64,000 nucleotides of DNA from NCBI GenBank assembly GCA_046732465.1, contig JBKPND010000012.1, positions 1 through 64,000 on the forward strand, read 5' to 3'. Under the pieces are notes generated by a model. That model ran no database searches. It was given only the letters and a program-made list of their open reading frames with translations, and had not been told where the DNA came from. The position numbers and the translations under genes are program-made. This DNA is from DASUPK01 sp046732465 (GTDB lineage: Bacteria; Actinomycetota; Thermoleophilia; Solirubrobacterales; 70-9). Shown here piece after piece: positions 15,642-25,955 of the stretch (its first letter is position 1; the number at the start of each line of letters is the position of its first letter).

Positions 15642-18600
15642 TCAGGCCTTGCTGACGGCGATCCGCAGCTCGCGGCCCTCGATGGTCGCCTTCTCGCCCG
15701 CCCCGTCGGGTCCGTAATCGACCGAGGTCGCCAGGGTCTCGCCGGCGATGTAGGACTCGTGCTCGCGGGCGGCGTCGAGCAGCTCGTCGTCGCCGCCGAG
15801 CTCGAGCGAGATCCGGTCGGAGACCTCGAGGCCGGCCTGCTTGCGGGCCTCCTGGACGGCGCGGACGACCTCGCGGGCGAGGCCCTCGCGGCGAAGCTCG
15901 TCGTCGAGGTCGAGCTCGAGGGCGACGGCGTGACCTGCCTCGGCCTCGACCTGGTAGCCCTCGAGCGGCTCCATGACCAGGTTGACGTCGTCGGCGCTCA
16001 GGGTGTGCTCCTTGCCGTCGATCGCGATCCCGACCTCGGCTCCCGCCTCGAGCTGCTCCGCGACCCCGCCGGCGTCGAGCGCCTCGACCGCGGCCGCGAC
16101 CTGCGGCATGTTCTTCCCGAAGCGGGGGCCGAGCGAGCGGTAATTGGGCTTGACCCGGTAGGAGACGAGCTCCGCCTCGGTCCGGACGAAGTCGAGCTCC
16201 TTCACGTTGAGCTCGGAGGAGACGACGTCGGCGAGCCGTTCGATCGCCACCCGCTCGGTCTCCGACGCGACCACGACGGCCTTGCGGAGCGGCTGGCGGA
16301 GCTTCACCTTGGCCTGAGCCCGTGCCGCACGGCCGAGCTCGATCGTGCGCCGCACGGCATCCATTCCCTCCTCGAGCTGGGCGTCGACCAGCTTCTCCTC
16401 GACCTCCGGATAGTCGGCGAGGTGGATCGAGTCGGGCTCCGGGTTGGTCCACTCCTCGACGGGCTTCTGGAGTCCCGTCTCCTCCCCGAAGAGCAGGTTC
16501 GCGTAGATCTCATCGGCGATGAACGGCGTGAACGGGGCGAGTAGCTTGGCGGTCTCGCCAAGGCAGAAGCGCAGGGTTTCGAGCGCCGCGAAGTCCCCGT
16601 CCCAGAAGCGCCGGCGGTTGAGCCGGACGTACCAGTTCGAGAGCTCCTCGGTGTAGTCGGCGATCGCGCGGGCGGCGTGGGTGCAGTCGAAGCCCGTCAT
16701 CTGCTCGCGAACCTCGGCGATCGTGTGCTGCAGGCGGGAGACTGCCCAGCGATCGAGCTCGGTGACCTCGGCCTCCTCACCGGCGGTCCACTTCGGTCGA
16801 TAGGGCAGCTCGCCGGTCTCGAGCCCGGAGGCGTTCGCGTAGGTCACCCAGAACGCGTAGGTGTTCCAGAGCGTGAGCAGGAAGTGGCGGACGGCGTCCC
16901 CCACCGTCTCGACCGAGAAGCGGTACCCCTCCCACGGCTCCTTCGAGGCGAAGTAGTACCAGCGGAACGCGTCGGCGCCGTGGCGGTTGATCACGTCCCA
17001 GGGCTCGACCACGTTGCCGCGGCTCTTCGACATCTTCTGGCCCTCGGGATCCAGGATCAGCCCCAGGCAGACGACGTTGCGGTAGCTCGACTTGTCGAAG
17101 AGCAGGACCGCCTCGGCGAGCAGCGTGTAGAACCAGCCGCGGGTCTGGTCGATCGCCTCGCAGATGAAGTCGGCGGGGAAGCGCTCCTCGAAGAGCTCCT
17201 GGTTCTCGAACGGGTAGTGGAACTGGGCCCAGGGCATGGAGCCGGAGTCGAACCATGCGTCGATCACCGAGAGGACACGGCGCATCGTTCCGTCGCAGCC
17301 CTCGCGCTCGCAGGCCCAGCTGACCTCGTCGATGTACGGGCGATGGAGATCGTCGGGGACCTCCCCCGCCCGCTCCCGGATGTCCGCGATCGAGCCGGCG
17401 CAGAACCGCTCGTCGCAGTCCTCGGCGTCGCACTCCCAGATCGGCAGCGGCGTGCCCCAGTAGCGGTCGCGGGAGAGAGCCCAGTCGACGTTGCCCTCGA
17501 GCCACTTGCCGAAGCGACCGTGCTTGATGTGCTCCGGGTGCCAGCCGATCTGCTCGTTGGCCGCCAGCAGCCGGTCGCGCACCTCGGTGGTCTTCACGTA
17601 CCAGTTCGCCTTCGCGTAGTAGATCAGCGGGCAGTCGCAGCGCCAGCAGTGCGGATAGGCGTGGAGGTAGGTCTCGGCGCGCAGCAGTTTGCCCTTCTCC
17701 TCGAGCGCCTTGATGATGTCCTCGTCGGCCTCCTTCACGTCGCGACCGGCGAAGTCGGTGATCCGCTCGTCGAAGCGGCCCCGGTCGTCGACCGGGTTCT
17801 GGAGCTTGATCCCGTACTCCTCGCCGAGGCGGAAGTCATCCTCGCCGAAGGCGATCGCGGTGTGCACGAGCCCCGTGCCCTCCTCGGTCGTGACGAAGTC
17901 GGCCAGCAGGACGGTATGGCCGCGCGGGCCGTAGTCGGTGATGTAGTCGAAGGGCGGCTCGTACGACGTCCCGGCCAGGGCCTCGCCCGGGAAGTGGGCG
18001 AGCACCTCCGCGCCCTCGCCGAGGGCGTGCTCGATGCGGTCGCGAGCCACCACGAAGACCTCGTCCCCGAGCCCGGCTCGCACGTATTCGATCTCCGGCC
18101 CGGCGGCGACCGCCGCGTTGGTGATCAGCGTCCAGGGCGTGGTCGTCCAGACGAGCAGCTGGTCGCCGGGCTCGAGCGGGGACTCCGGGATCTGGTCGCT
18201 GGGGGCGGGCTCGCGGACCGGGAGCTTCACGTAGACGGAGGGGTCCTCGACGTCGTGGTAGCCGAGGGCGACCTCGTGGGAGGAGAGCGCAGTGCCGTCG
18301 CGCGGGCAGTACGGCACGACCTTGTAGGCCTCGTAGAGCCGTCCGTCATCCCAGATCCGCCGGAGCGCCCACCAGACCGACTCGATGTAAGAGTTGGTCA
18401 TCGTCACGTAGGCGTCGTCGAGGTCGATCCAGAAGCCGATCCGCTCGGTGAGCCGATTCCACTCCTCGACGTAGCGGAAGACCGACTCGCGGCAGCGGTC
18501 ATTGAACTCGGCGATGCCGTAGTCCTCGATCTCCTCCTTGGAGGTGATCCCGAGCTCCCGCTCGACCTCGAGCTCGACCGGGAGCCCGTGGCAGTCCCAG

Positions 18601-18857
18601 CCCGCCTTCCGCGGGACCCGGTTGCCCGTCATCGTCCGGAAGCGCGGGTAGATGTCCTTGAAGACGCGGGCGAGGACGTGGTGCGAGCCGGGTCGCCCGT
18701 TCGCGGTGGGCGGGCCCTCGTAGAAGCCCCAGAGAGGCGCAGACTCGCGGTTTGCGAACGAGCGGTGGAAGACGTCGCGCTCGCGCCAGCGCTCGAGGAT
18801 CTTCTCCTCGAGCGCCGGGAAGGACTGCTTGGGGTCTACTGGTCGGAATCCGGCCAC
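15642..18857 (-). CDS. ileS: Isoleucyl-tRNA synthetase
   Basis: 1071 residues, full length for class I IleRS. The N-terminal catalytic site reads GPPTANGRPGSHH at 48-60, the HIGH-type motif in the form used by the longer eukaryote-like IleRS class. KMSKS is at 608-612 (GQKMSKSRGN). Inserted editing domain, anticodon-binding domain (WYVRLNRRRFW region) and Cys pairs (CWRCDCP, CDAEDCDERFC, CEREGCDG) that may bind zinc are visible. It charges tRNA-Ile in the cytoplasm. Start GTG 18857, with CAGAAT 8 nt upstream. The class resembles the mupirocin-insensitive type, a family-level inference. Confidence 0.95.
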   Translation of the reverse strand: MAGFRPVDPKQSFPALEEKILERWRERDVFHRSFANRESAPLWGFYEGPPTANGRPGSHHVLARVFKDIYPRFRTMTGNRVPRKAGWDCHGLPVELEVERELGITSKEEIEDYGIAEFNDRCRESVFRYVEEWNRLTERIGFWIDLDDAYVTMTNSYIESVWWALRRIWDDGRLYEAYKVVPYCPRDGTALSSHEVALGYHDVEDPSVYVKLPVREPAPSDQIPESPLEPGDQLLVWTTTPWTLITNAAVAAGPEIEYVRAGLGDEVFVVARDRIEHALGEGAEVLAHFPGEALAGTSYEPPFDYITDYGPRGHTVLLADFVTTEEGTGLVHTAIAFGEDDFRLGEEYGIKLQNPVDDRGRFDERITDFAGRDVKEADEDIIKALEEKGKLLRAETYLHAYPHCWRCDCPLIYYAKANWYVKTTEVRDRLLAANEQIGWHPEHIKHGRFGKWLEGNVDWALSRDRYWGTPLPIWECDAEDCDERFCAGSIADIRERAGEVPDDLHRPYIDEVSWACEREGCDGTMRRVLSVIDAWFDSGSMPWAQFHYPFENQELFEERFPADFICEAIDQTRGWFYTLLAEAVLLFDKSSYRNVVCLGLILDPEGQKMSKSRGNVVEPWDVINRHGADAFRWYYFASKEPWEGYRFSVETVGDAVRHFLLTLWNTYAFWVTYANASGLETGELPYRPKWTAGEEAEVTELDRWAVSRLQHTIAEVREQMTGFDCTHAARAIADYTEELSNWYVRLNRRRFWDGDFAALETLRFCLGETAKLLAPFTPFIADEIYANLLFGEETGLQKPVEEWTNPEPDSIHLADYPEVEEKLVDAQLEEGMDAVRRTIELGRAARAQAKVKLRQPLRKAVVVASETERVAIERLADVVSSELNVKELDFVRTEAELVSYRVKPNYRSLGPRFGKNMPQVAAAVEALDAGGVAEQLEAGAEVGIAIDGKEHTLSADDVNLVMEPLEGYQVEAEAGHAVALELDLDDELRREGLAREVVRAVQEARKQAGLEVSDRISLELGGDDELLDAAREHESYIAGETLATSVDYGPDGAGEKATIEGRELRIAVSKA

Positions 18858-18875
18858 GGGGCCGGATTCTGGCAG

Positions 18876-19301
18876 TCAGTCGGCGGGCAGCACCGTGGCG
18901 CCCTCGTCAGTGATCGTCCAGCGTGGGTTGTGTGCGACCTCCCAGGGATGGCCGTCCGGGTCTATGAAGATCCCCGAGTAGCCGCCATAGAAGGTCTCGC
19001 CGGGCTCCCGCCCGATCGTGGCCCCGGCGGCACGGGCCTCCTCGATCACCGCGTCAACGTCCTCGGGCGAGCGAGTGTTGAATGCGAGGGCGACGCCACC
19101 CCAACCCCCGCTGTCCTTTACGACGCTGTCCTCGGCGAGCTTCGCGCGGTCCCAGAGCGAGACGACGATCCCGCCGGCTTGGAAGAACACGACGTCGTCG
19201 CCCAGCTGGGCGCCGGTCTTCCAGCCGAGCGCTTCATAGAACTTCCGGGCGCGGTCCAAGTCGGTGATTCCCAGTGTGATCAGGCTGACCCGCTGCTCCA
19301 T
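18876..19301 (-). CDS. VOC (glyoxalase/bleomycin resistance) family protein
   Basis: 141 residues. Two beta-alpha-beta-beta-beta modules: VSLITLGITDLDRARKFYEALGW at the start and GVALAFNTRSPEDVDAVIEEA in the middle, ending in the conserved FIDPDGHPWEVAHNP. Probably a metal-dependent lyase, isomerase or binding protein; the substrate is not readable. The start is ATG 19301, because AGGAGG lies 7 nt upstream; a TTG two codons earlier would leave only one base of spacing. Divergent from an AraC-family regulator 87 bp away, which may control it. Confidence 0.85.
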   Translation of the reverse strand: MEQRVSLITLGITDLDRARKFYEALGWKTGAQLGDDVVFFQAGGIVVSLWDRAKLAEDSVVKDSGGWGGVALAFNTRSPEDVDAVIEEARAAGATIGREPGETFYGGYSGIFIDPDGHPWEVAHNPRWTITDEGATVLPAD

Positions 19302-19376
19302 TTCCAACCTCCTTTGTTGACCGGCGCGACGCTATCCGCCGATCGCCTCGTCGCCTTGAACGTTTCGGACGTCCTC

Positions 19377-19382
19377 TAGCTT
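19377..19382 (+). promoter_or_regulatory. -10 element TAGCTT for the AraC gene
   Basis: TAGCTT followed by 6 nt and ATG 19389; no ribosome site. Confidence 0.5.
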
Positions 19383-19388
19383 TCGGGC

Positions 19389-20129
19389 ATGGGCGCCTAC
19401 AGGGAGTTCGCCCCCAGCCCTCCACTGCACGCTCTCCTCGCCTGCCGGTGGTCGCGCACCGTTGGAGAGGACGACCCGACGGACTCGAGCCTGGTCCTGC
19501 CAGATGGGTGCGTTGACGTCCTTTGGCGAGACGGAAGGCTGGTCGTCGCCGGGCCCGATCAGCGCGCCTGGCGCAGCCGGGTGCGCGCAGGCGAGGAGAT
19601 CGTCGGTATCCGCCTCAGGCCCGGTGTCGCCGGGGCGGTCTTCGACCTGCCGGCGAGTGACCTTCTCAACTCACGAGTTCCGCTCGAGGAGCTCTTCGAC
19701 TCTCGCGCAGCAGAACTGGCGGAGCGATTGAGCGGAACCGAGGAGCAAGAGGCCAAGTACCTGCTGCTGGAGGGCTTGGTCGCGTCGGCGGTCGCGCAGA
19801 GTGGCCCTGACCCTCTGGTTCTCGCGGCGGCGCGACGGCTCGGCTTCCCCGGCAGTCGGGTAGACCAACTCGCAGACGCCCTCGGGATCAGCGAGCGGCA
19901 GCTGCGGCGCCGCTTTCACGCGGCGGTCGGCTACGCGCCAAAGACCCTGGACCGCGTCCTGCGCTTTCGGCGGCTGGTCTCGCAGGCTCAGGCAGTCTCC
20001 GACGGCGAGATCGACCTGGCTCGGCTCGCGGCGGATCTCGGTTACGCGGATCAGGCGCACATGACCCGCGACTGCGTCCGCCTCACCGGCATGCCGCCGG
20101 CTCGCCTCGCCGCGCTCTGGAGCGCCTGA
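19389..20129 (+). CDS. AraC-family transcriptional regulator
   Basis: 246 residues. The N-terminal half (FAPSPPLHALLACRWSRTV, then LPDGCVDVLWRDG and GIRLRPGVAGAVFDLPASDL) matches the sensor domain found in many actinobacterial AraC proteins (DUF6597 type). The C-terminal half has two helix-turn-helix units, VDQLADALGISERQLRRRF and LARLAADLGYADQAHMTRD, followed by LTGMPP. It is divergent from the VOC gene at 18876 and may activate it. Inducer unknown. Confidence 0.88.
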   Translation: MGAYREFAPSPPLHALLACRWSRTVGEDDPTDSSLVLPDGCVDVLWRDGRLVVAGPDQRAWRSRVRAGEEIVGIRLRPGVAGAVFDLPASDLLNSRVPLEELFDSRAAELAERLSGTEEQEAKYLLLEGLVASAVAQSGPDPLVLAAARRLGFPGSRVDQLADALGISERQLRRRFHAAVGYAPKTLDRVLRFRRLVSQAQAVSDGEIDLARLAADLGYADQAHMTRDCVRLTGMPPARLAALWSA

Positions 20130-20184
20130 CACACCCGGGGCCCACGAGGGTTTCAGACGCCCTGTAGGCGAGCAGCATCCACCC

Positions 20185-20409
20185 ATGACGATTGGTTCAT
20201 CCCTCTTTCTGATCGCCGTGGGGGCGATCCTGCGGTACGCGGTCGAGGACAAATGGAAGGCGGTGGACATCCCGACCGTCGGTCTGATCCTGATGATCGT
20301 GGGGGCGGTCGGCTTCATCCTCGGCCTCTATCTGACCTTCGTCCGAGGCAGGCCTGACCCGACGCTCGGCGATCCCGCGCTGTCGCGGCGGCGGCCTCCG
20401 GACTACTAG
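20185..20409 (+). CDS. Small two-span membrane protein, DUF6458 family
   Basis: 74 residues: TM1 at about 3-20, the segment VEDKWKAVDIPTVGLIL, then TM2 at about 30-52 and a polar tail. This length and the D-x-x-T-V-G-x-I-L-M-x-x-G-A pattern are those of DUF6458 proteins common in actinobacteria. Function unknown. No ribosome site is seen before the ATG. Same strand as the AraC gene, 55 bp after its stop. Confidence 0.7.
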   Translation: MTIGSSLFLIAVGAILRYAVEDKWKAVDIPTVGLILMIVGAVGFILGLYLTFVRGRPDPTLGDPALSRRRPPDY

Positions 20410-20428
20410 ACGGCCAAATGGGTGGCGG

Positions 20429-20881
20429 TCAGGCCGCGCGGTCGAGCTTGCGGCAGAGATCCGCGAGTTGGCGCTTCTCGGCCTCGTCCAGGACGCCGAA
20501 CGCCTCCCGAACCCGCTCGGCGTGCGCCGGGAAGGCGTGGGTGACGAGGTTGTAGCCCGCCTGGGTGAGGGCGACGGCCACGGCCCGGCGATCGCTCTCC
20601 AGCCGGCTGCGGTTGACGAAGCCGCGGTTCTCGAGTGTGTCCAGCACCTCGGTCGCGGTCGCCTTCGAAGCCCCCAGCCGACGTCGCATGGTGCGTAGCT
20701 CGAGACGGCCACCGGCGCTGGTCAACAGCACGAGCATCGTGAAGCCGGTGGCGGAGACGCCGATCCTCTCGAGGTCCGCCGCGAGGCGGCGGGTGAGGTT
20801 CGCCTGAGCTCGCACCAGCGCCTCCAGAGCACGATGAGCGAGCGGATCGATGGGGCGAATGGGCGTCGCCTCGTCGGTCAC
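20429..20881 (-). CDS. MarR-family transcriptional regulator
   Basis: 150 residues. Winged helix at about 45-110: VSATGFTMLVLLTSAGGRLELRTMRRRLGASKATATEVLDTLENRGFVNRSR has recognition helix SKATATEVLDTLE and the wing RLESDRRAVAVALTQAG (the DRR-x-x-x-V-x-LT signature). Probably a dimeric repressor. It is divergent from the lipoprotein gene at 20929, with 47 bp between. Start GTG 20881. Confidence 0.87.
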   Translation of the reverse strand: MTDEATPIRPIDPLAHRALEALVRAQANLTRRLAADLERIGVSATGFTMLVLLTSAGGRLELRTMRRRLGASKATATEVLDTLENRGFVNRSRLESDRRAVAVALTQAGYNLVTHAFPAHAERVREAFGVLDEAEKRQLADLCRKLDRAA

Positions 20882-20916
20882 GAGTGATCAAGTTATGGCC
20901 CGCGGCGGACGCTACG

Positions 20917-20922
20917 TACGAT
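20917..20922 (+). promoter_or_regulatory. -10 element TACGAT for the 20929 gene
   Basis: TACGAT, 6 nt, then ATG 20929. The context GCTACGTACGATC also contains the palindrome TACGTA. Confidence 0.45.
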
Positions 20923-20928
20923 CAGGGC

Positions 20929-21396
20929 ATGCTCAAGCGAGCCGCCTTGGCGGTGGCGGCCACAGCGACCGCCCTGATCGTGGGCTGCGGCAACAGCCAG
21001 GACGACCAAGCGCCGGGCGTCTGCCTGGTCGGCAACGAGGCGTACCTGAGGGCCCTGGAGAAGGCGCCGGAGCCCGTCCTCCTGGGCAGCACCACGCCGA
21101 TCTCGGACTGCCTGGTCCCCCAACAGAGCCAGGGTCAGCTCGCCAGCATCGGCGAGCAGATGATCGTCGCCGCGACCAAGCTGAACAACGAGGCCCGGCG
21201 CGATCCCGGTGGGCCGGCGGCGGTCGAGCTCGGTTATCTACTCGGAGCGGTCAGCAAGGGCGCCGACCCGATTCACACCGACCTGGTCAGGAGGCTCAAC
21301 TCCTCGGCTCATTTCAGCGAGACGGGCGGTGCCCTGCCGGCGAGCTTCGAGCGCGCATTCGGCCGCGGCTACCAAGCGGGCCGCAGCTCGGGCTAG
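20929..21396 (+). CDS. Putative lipoprotein, unknown function
   Basis: 155 residues. The lipoprotein signal is short, with the lipobox IVGC (Cys at about 20), followed by a Gly/Asn/Asp-rich stretch. The mature part is helical and mostly polar, with two further Cys (GVCLVG, SDCLVP). I do not recognise a family. The start ATG 20929 fits the TACGAT element; the frame is open 45 nt further upstream, but the promoter would then lie inside the gene. It ends 15 bp before fumC, which has its own -10 element. Confidence 0.65.
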   Translation: MLKRAALAVAATATALIVGCGNSQDDQAPGVCLVGNEAYLRALEKAPEPVLLGSTTPISDCLVPQQSQGQLASIGEQMIVAATKLNNEARRDPGGPAAVELGYLLGAVSKGADPIHTDLVRRLNSSAHFSETGGALPASFERAFGRGYQAGRSSG

Positions 21397-21397
21397 G

Positions 21398-21403
21398 TAG
21401 CCT
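21398..21403 (+). promoter_or_regulatory. -10 element TAGCCT for fumC
   Basis: TAGCCT, 8 nt, then ATG 21412; no ribosome site. Confidence 0.4.
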
Positions 21404-21411
21404 CCGGGACG

Positions 21412-22733
<1,322 letters not shown>

Positions 22734-22737
<4 letters not shown>

Positions 22738-24299
22738 CGGATACCGCAGCGGGCTTTGAGCTTCTTCTTGAGCTTCCGCACCTTGGCGGTGTTGTGGGCC
22801 TTCTTGGCCTTTCTCAGCTTCTTGCGCAGCGCGGCGCACGTATTGACGACCTGATTCGGACCCGCAAATGTGGGCGGCGGAGGTGCGCTCTGGAATTCTC
22901 GGATGATGAGGGAGACCTCATCCACGCTGCCGTCGTGGATCGGGTCGCCTCCGTACAGCGCCGTGATGTCGCGGGTCCCCGAGCCCCCCGGGCCGCCGGT
23001 GTATGTCACGTGGCAGCTCGACTGACCCGTCGTGACGGGTGCCAGGGCGCAAGCGCCACCGGAACCGAAGGAACCACCAGGCACGTTGGCACTGAATCTG
23101 ACGCTTCCGGTCGGCGTCGGATTGCCCAGCATCGGATCGGTGACCGTAGCCGTGCAGGTGGTCGTGGACCCAACGGGGATGGAGTCGGGATTGCAAGCCA
23201 GAGCCGTGGTGGTCGGGCTCGCGACCTCATCGGCGCCGATGTCGACTGTTCCGATGGCGCGCTGCTGGCCGTCGATGTCACTGGAGCCGGTGCTTCCATC
23301 GGTGGCCCCGGCGTTGATCGTGGGAGATCCGCTCACCTCGTGGTAGCCGTCGGCCGCGAGCGTCGGCGCGCCGGTGATGTTCCCTGCCCCGGTGCCCGGC
23401 GCCGTGACCGATGCGACACCTCCGGAGACGTCCTCGTCGATGGCAGTGTCGTAGTCGGAGTGATCCAGGTTCATCGTCACCGAGGTCCCAGTTGCAGATG
23501 CCCTGACTCGTACGTCCTGGGCGGTCCCCTGGGCGATCAGGCTCTTGGCCGAGATCGTGATCGTGGGGCCCACGGGGGGAGATGCCGTGGCGTAGAAATA
23601 GAAGGCGCCGTAGGAGCCCGTTCCGGTGGAGGCCGCGGTCACGTTCCGGATGTTGGTCGTGAAGGTGCCTCCGATGAAGGTGCTCGCGCCAAGCGCCGTT
23701 CCGCCGCTGCCGGAGCTGAGGCAGGCCGAGTTCCTGATCGTGCCGCCGGCCATGTTGCAGGCGATCGCGTTGTCCGTGCTGGAGCGAGCGATGACCCGAT
23801 CGACGACGCTGCTGTTGGTACCTCCGAACGCGGTGACGTCGCTCGTGGAGACCGAGCTGACGATCTCGACGTCCGAAAGCGTCACAGGGCCTCCGAGCAA
23901 GAAGGCTCCATAGAAGGTGTTGGTGTTCAGGGTGATCACCGGCCGCGGCTCTCCAGCCGCTCCATGGACACTCGCGGCCGTCGGCTGGACAACGTGGTCG
24001 GTTGGATTCCCCGTTCCGCCAGGGCCGACGTCGCCGTCGAGATCCCCCGCGGTATCGGAGTAGTCGCCCGGCAGGATCACCGCCTCGTCGTCCGCATCCA
24101 CGTCGATACCGGCAGCCGCGGTCCCGATGCTGCACTTGGGAGCTTCCGGCGTGATGCAAACGGTGTCCGCCGCAGTGCCGCCCGGCCCGGCGTACCGGGG
24201 CGTGGTCACAGCCGAAGCGGCCGCCGGAAAGACGATGCACGCGATCAGCGCGGCGGACAGAGCAACGGATCGGGGGAATCCATTCCCCACCCCCTTCAT
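22734..24299 (-). CDS. Secreted beta-helix protein with choice-of-anchor-Q-like and Ig-like domains and a Lys-rich C-terminus
   Basis: 521 residues from ATG 24299, supported by TAGTCT 8 nt upstream. A signal peptide (about 1-30) is followed by a Gly/Ser/Thr-rich right-handed beta-helix-like region with repeated short strands. The segment SPTINAGATDGSTGSSDIDG and TVDIGADEV is the choice-of-anchor Q pattern. A Big_3-type Ig-like domain follows (PTPTGSVRFSANVPGGSFG, then DITALYGGDPIHDGS). The last 36 residues are extraordinarily basic, two Cys bracketing a Lys/Arg helix (RKKLRKAKKA, RKLKKKLKARCG). It is probably a cell-surface or secreted adhesin-like protein; no catalytic motif seen. Confidence 0.75.
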
Positions 24300-24307
24300 T
24301 GGCGACG

Positions 24308-24313
24308 AGACTA
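24308..24313 (-). promoter_or_regulatory. -10 element TAGTCT that fixes the start at 24299
   Basis: TAGTCT on the reverse strand, 8 nt before ATG 24299. It argues against the in-frame upstream start at 24335. Confidence 0.45.
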
Positions 24314-24366
24314 GCCGCCGCGTGCGGACGGACAAGCCCTCTGGCCGGCTGATCTAGACGCAGGGA

Positions 24367-25812
24367 CTAACCCTGGAAAGTGACCAGGCGCTCCTCGGTC
24401 AGCTCGCGGACCGCGTAGTGGGGGCCCTCGCGGGTGTTGCCCGAGTCCTTCACGCCGCCGTAGGGCATCTGGTCGGTGCGGAAGGTCGGGACCTCGTTGA
24501 TCAGGACGCCTCCGAACTCGAGGACCTCGCCGGCCTTCTTGGCGTTGCCGACATCGCGGGTGAAGACCCCGGCCTGGAGGCCGTAGCGGGAGTCGTTGGC
24601 CATCTCCAGGGCCTCGTCGAAGGTCTTGAAGGTGTGGATCGTCGCCACCGGGCCGAAGATCTCGTCCTTCCATGTATGGCACTCGGTCGGGTCGTTCTTG
24701 ATCACGGTGGGGGCGATGCAACGATCCTCGTCGATCAGCTCGCCGCCGGTGAGGATCTCGGCGCCCTTGGAGGCGGCCTCGTCGATCCACTCCTTGACGC
24801 GGTCGCGGTCGTCGATGGAGATGACCGGCCCGACATCGGTGTTCTCGTCCATCGGGTCGCCGGTGACGAGCGACTCGACGTTCTTCACGAAGCGTTCGGT
24901 GAACTGATCGGCGATCGACTCGTGGAGGAGGATCCGCTGCACGGAGATGCAGCTCTGGCCAGCGTGGGAGTAGGCGTGGAGCTGGGCCTTGTCCGCGGCG
25001 GTCTGCCAGTCGCCGTCCTCGTTGACGAGCAAGGGGGCGTTGGAGCCGAGCTCGAGGTTGACCTTCTTGTGGGGGGCCTTCGAGCGGATGCCCCAGCCGA
25101 CCGGGGCGGAGCCTGTGAAGGTGATCGCGCCCACGCGGTCGTCCTCGACGATCGCGTTACCGACGTCGGAGCCCGAGCCGCAGACCACCTGCAGCCAGTT
25201 CTCCGGCAGCCCGGCGTCGTAGAAGATCTCGGCCAGCTTGATCGCGGAGATCGGGGTCTGGCCGGCGGGCTTCAGGACGATCGCGTTGCCGGCGGCGATC
25301 GCGGGCCCGAGCTTGTGGCCGACCAGGTTGAGAGGGAAATTGAAGGGGCTGATCGCACCGACGACGCCGTAGGGGACGCGGACCACCATGCCGAGCTTGC
25401 CCTCGCCGGCGGCGCCGGCCTCCATCGGCACGGTGTGCCCGGTCAGGGTGCGGGCGGCGACGGCGGAGAACTGCATGGTGGAGACGCAGCGCTGGGCCTC
25501 TCCCCGGGCGGTCTTCACCGGCTTGCCCGCCTCGGCGGCGATCGTCATGGTGAGGTCGTCCTCGCGCTCGGCGACCAGCTCGGCGGCGCGGTCGAGGAAG
25601 GCGGCGCGCTCGTGAGTGGGGAAACCACCCGCCTGGAAGGCGGCATTGGCGGCCTCGACCGCCTTTCCGACGAGGGCCGCATCCCCCTTGGGCACGCGGC
25701 CGATCAGAGTGCCGTCGTAGGGCGCCTGGACCTCGGACCACTCGCCGGTCTCCATCCACTCACCGGCGACGTAGAGCTTGTGATCGGTCGCCTGAATCGT
25801 CTCTGTCGCCAT
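24367..25812 (-). CDS. NAD(P)-dependent aldehyde dehydrogenase
   Basis: 481 residues. ALDH superfamily motifs: oxyanion Asn in SPFNFPLN, cofactor Lys in LKPAGQTP, FTGSAPVGW, general base Glu in NLELGSNAP and nucleophile Cys in HAGQSCISVQR. The C-terminal EIFGPVATI and PYGGVKDSG match the family. The overall pattern is nearer to the glyceraldehyde-3-phosphate/lactaldehyde-type ALDHs than to betaine aldehyde dehydrogenases, but the substrate is open. AAGGAG lies 9 nt before ATG 25812, so this gene has a normal led start. Confidence 0.88.
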   Translation of the reverse strand: MATETIQATDHKLYVAGEWMETGEWSEVQAPYDGTLIGRVPKGDAALVGKAVEAANAAFQAGGFPTHERAAFLDRAAELVAEREDDLTMTIAAEAGKPVKTARGEAQRCVSTMQFSAVAARTLTGHTVPMEAGAAGEGKLGMVVRVPYGVVGAISPFNFPLNLVGHKLGPAIAAGNAIVLKPAGQTPISAIKLAEIFYDAGLPENWLQVVCGSGSDVGNAIVEDDRVGAITFTGSAPVGWGIRSKAPHKKVNLELGSNAPLLVNEDGDWQTAADKAQLHAYSHAGQSCISVQRILLHESIADQFTERFVKNVESLVTGDPMDENTDVGPVISIDDRDRVKEWIDEAASKGAEILTGGELIDEDRCIAPTVIKNDPTECHTWKDEIFGPVATIHTFKTFDEALEMANDSRYGLQAGVFTRDVGNAKKAGEVLEFGGVLINEVPTFRTDQMPYGGVKDSGNTREGPHYAVRELTEERLVTFQG

Positions 25813-25955
25813 CGTCCTCTCCTTAGCTTGTGCCCCTTACGAGCCTAGCTCACGCCCTCGGGCTTCCCGAGGGCCGAGATGGCCAGTCAGCCCCGCTTGC
25901 CTGCGCCATCCGGTACGCCGCAACTTCCCGCCGCCGGACCCGTTATCCAGGGACG

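Noticed and set aside
16677..19379. Very long forward open frame (about 900 codons) opposite ileS
   Set aside because: It is the antisense of IleRS; in high-GC genes the complementary frame is often open. It shows no domain and IleRS motifs are unambiguous.
24418..25848. Forward open frame of about 476 codons opposite the aldehyde dehydrogenase
   Set aside because: Antisense shadow of a gene with all ALDH catalytic motifs; composition is Gly/Val/Asp repeats without a fold.
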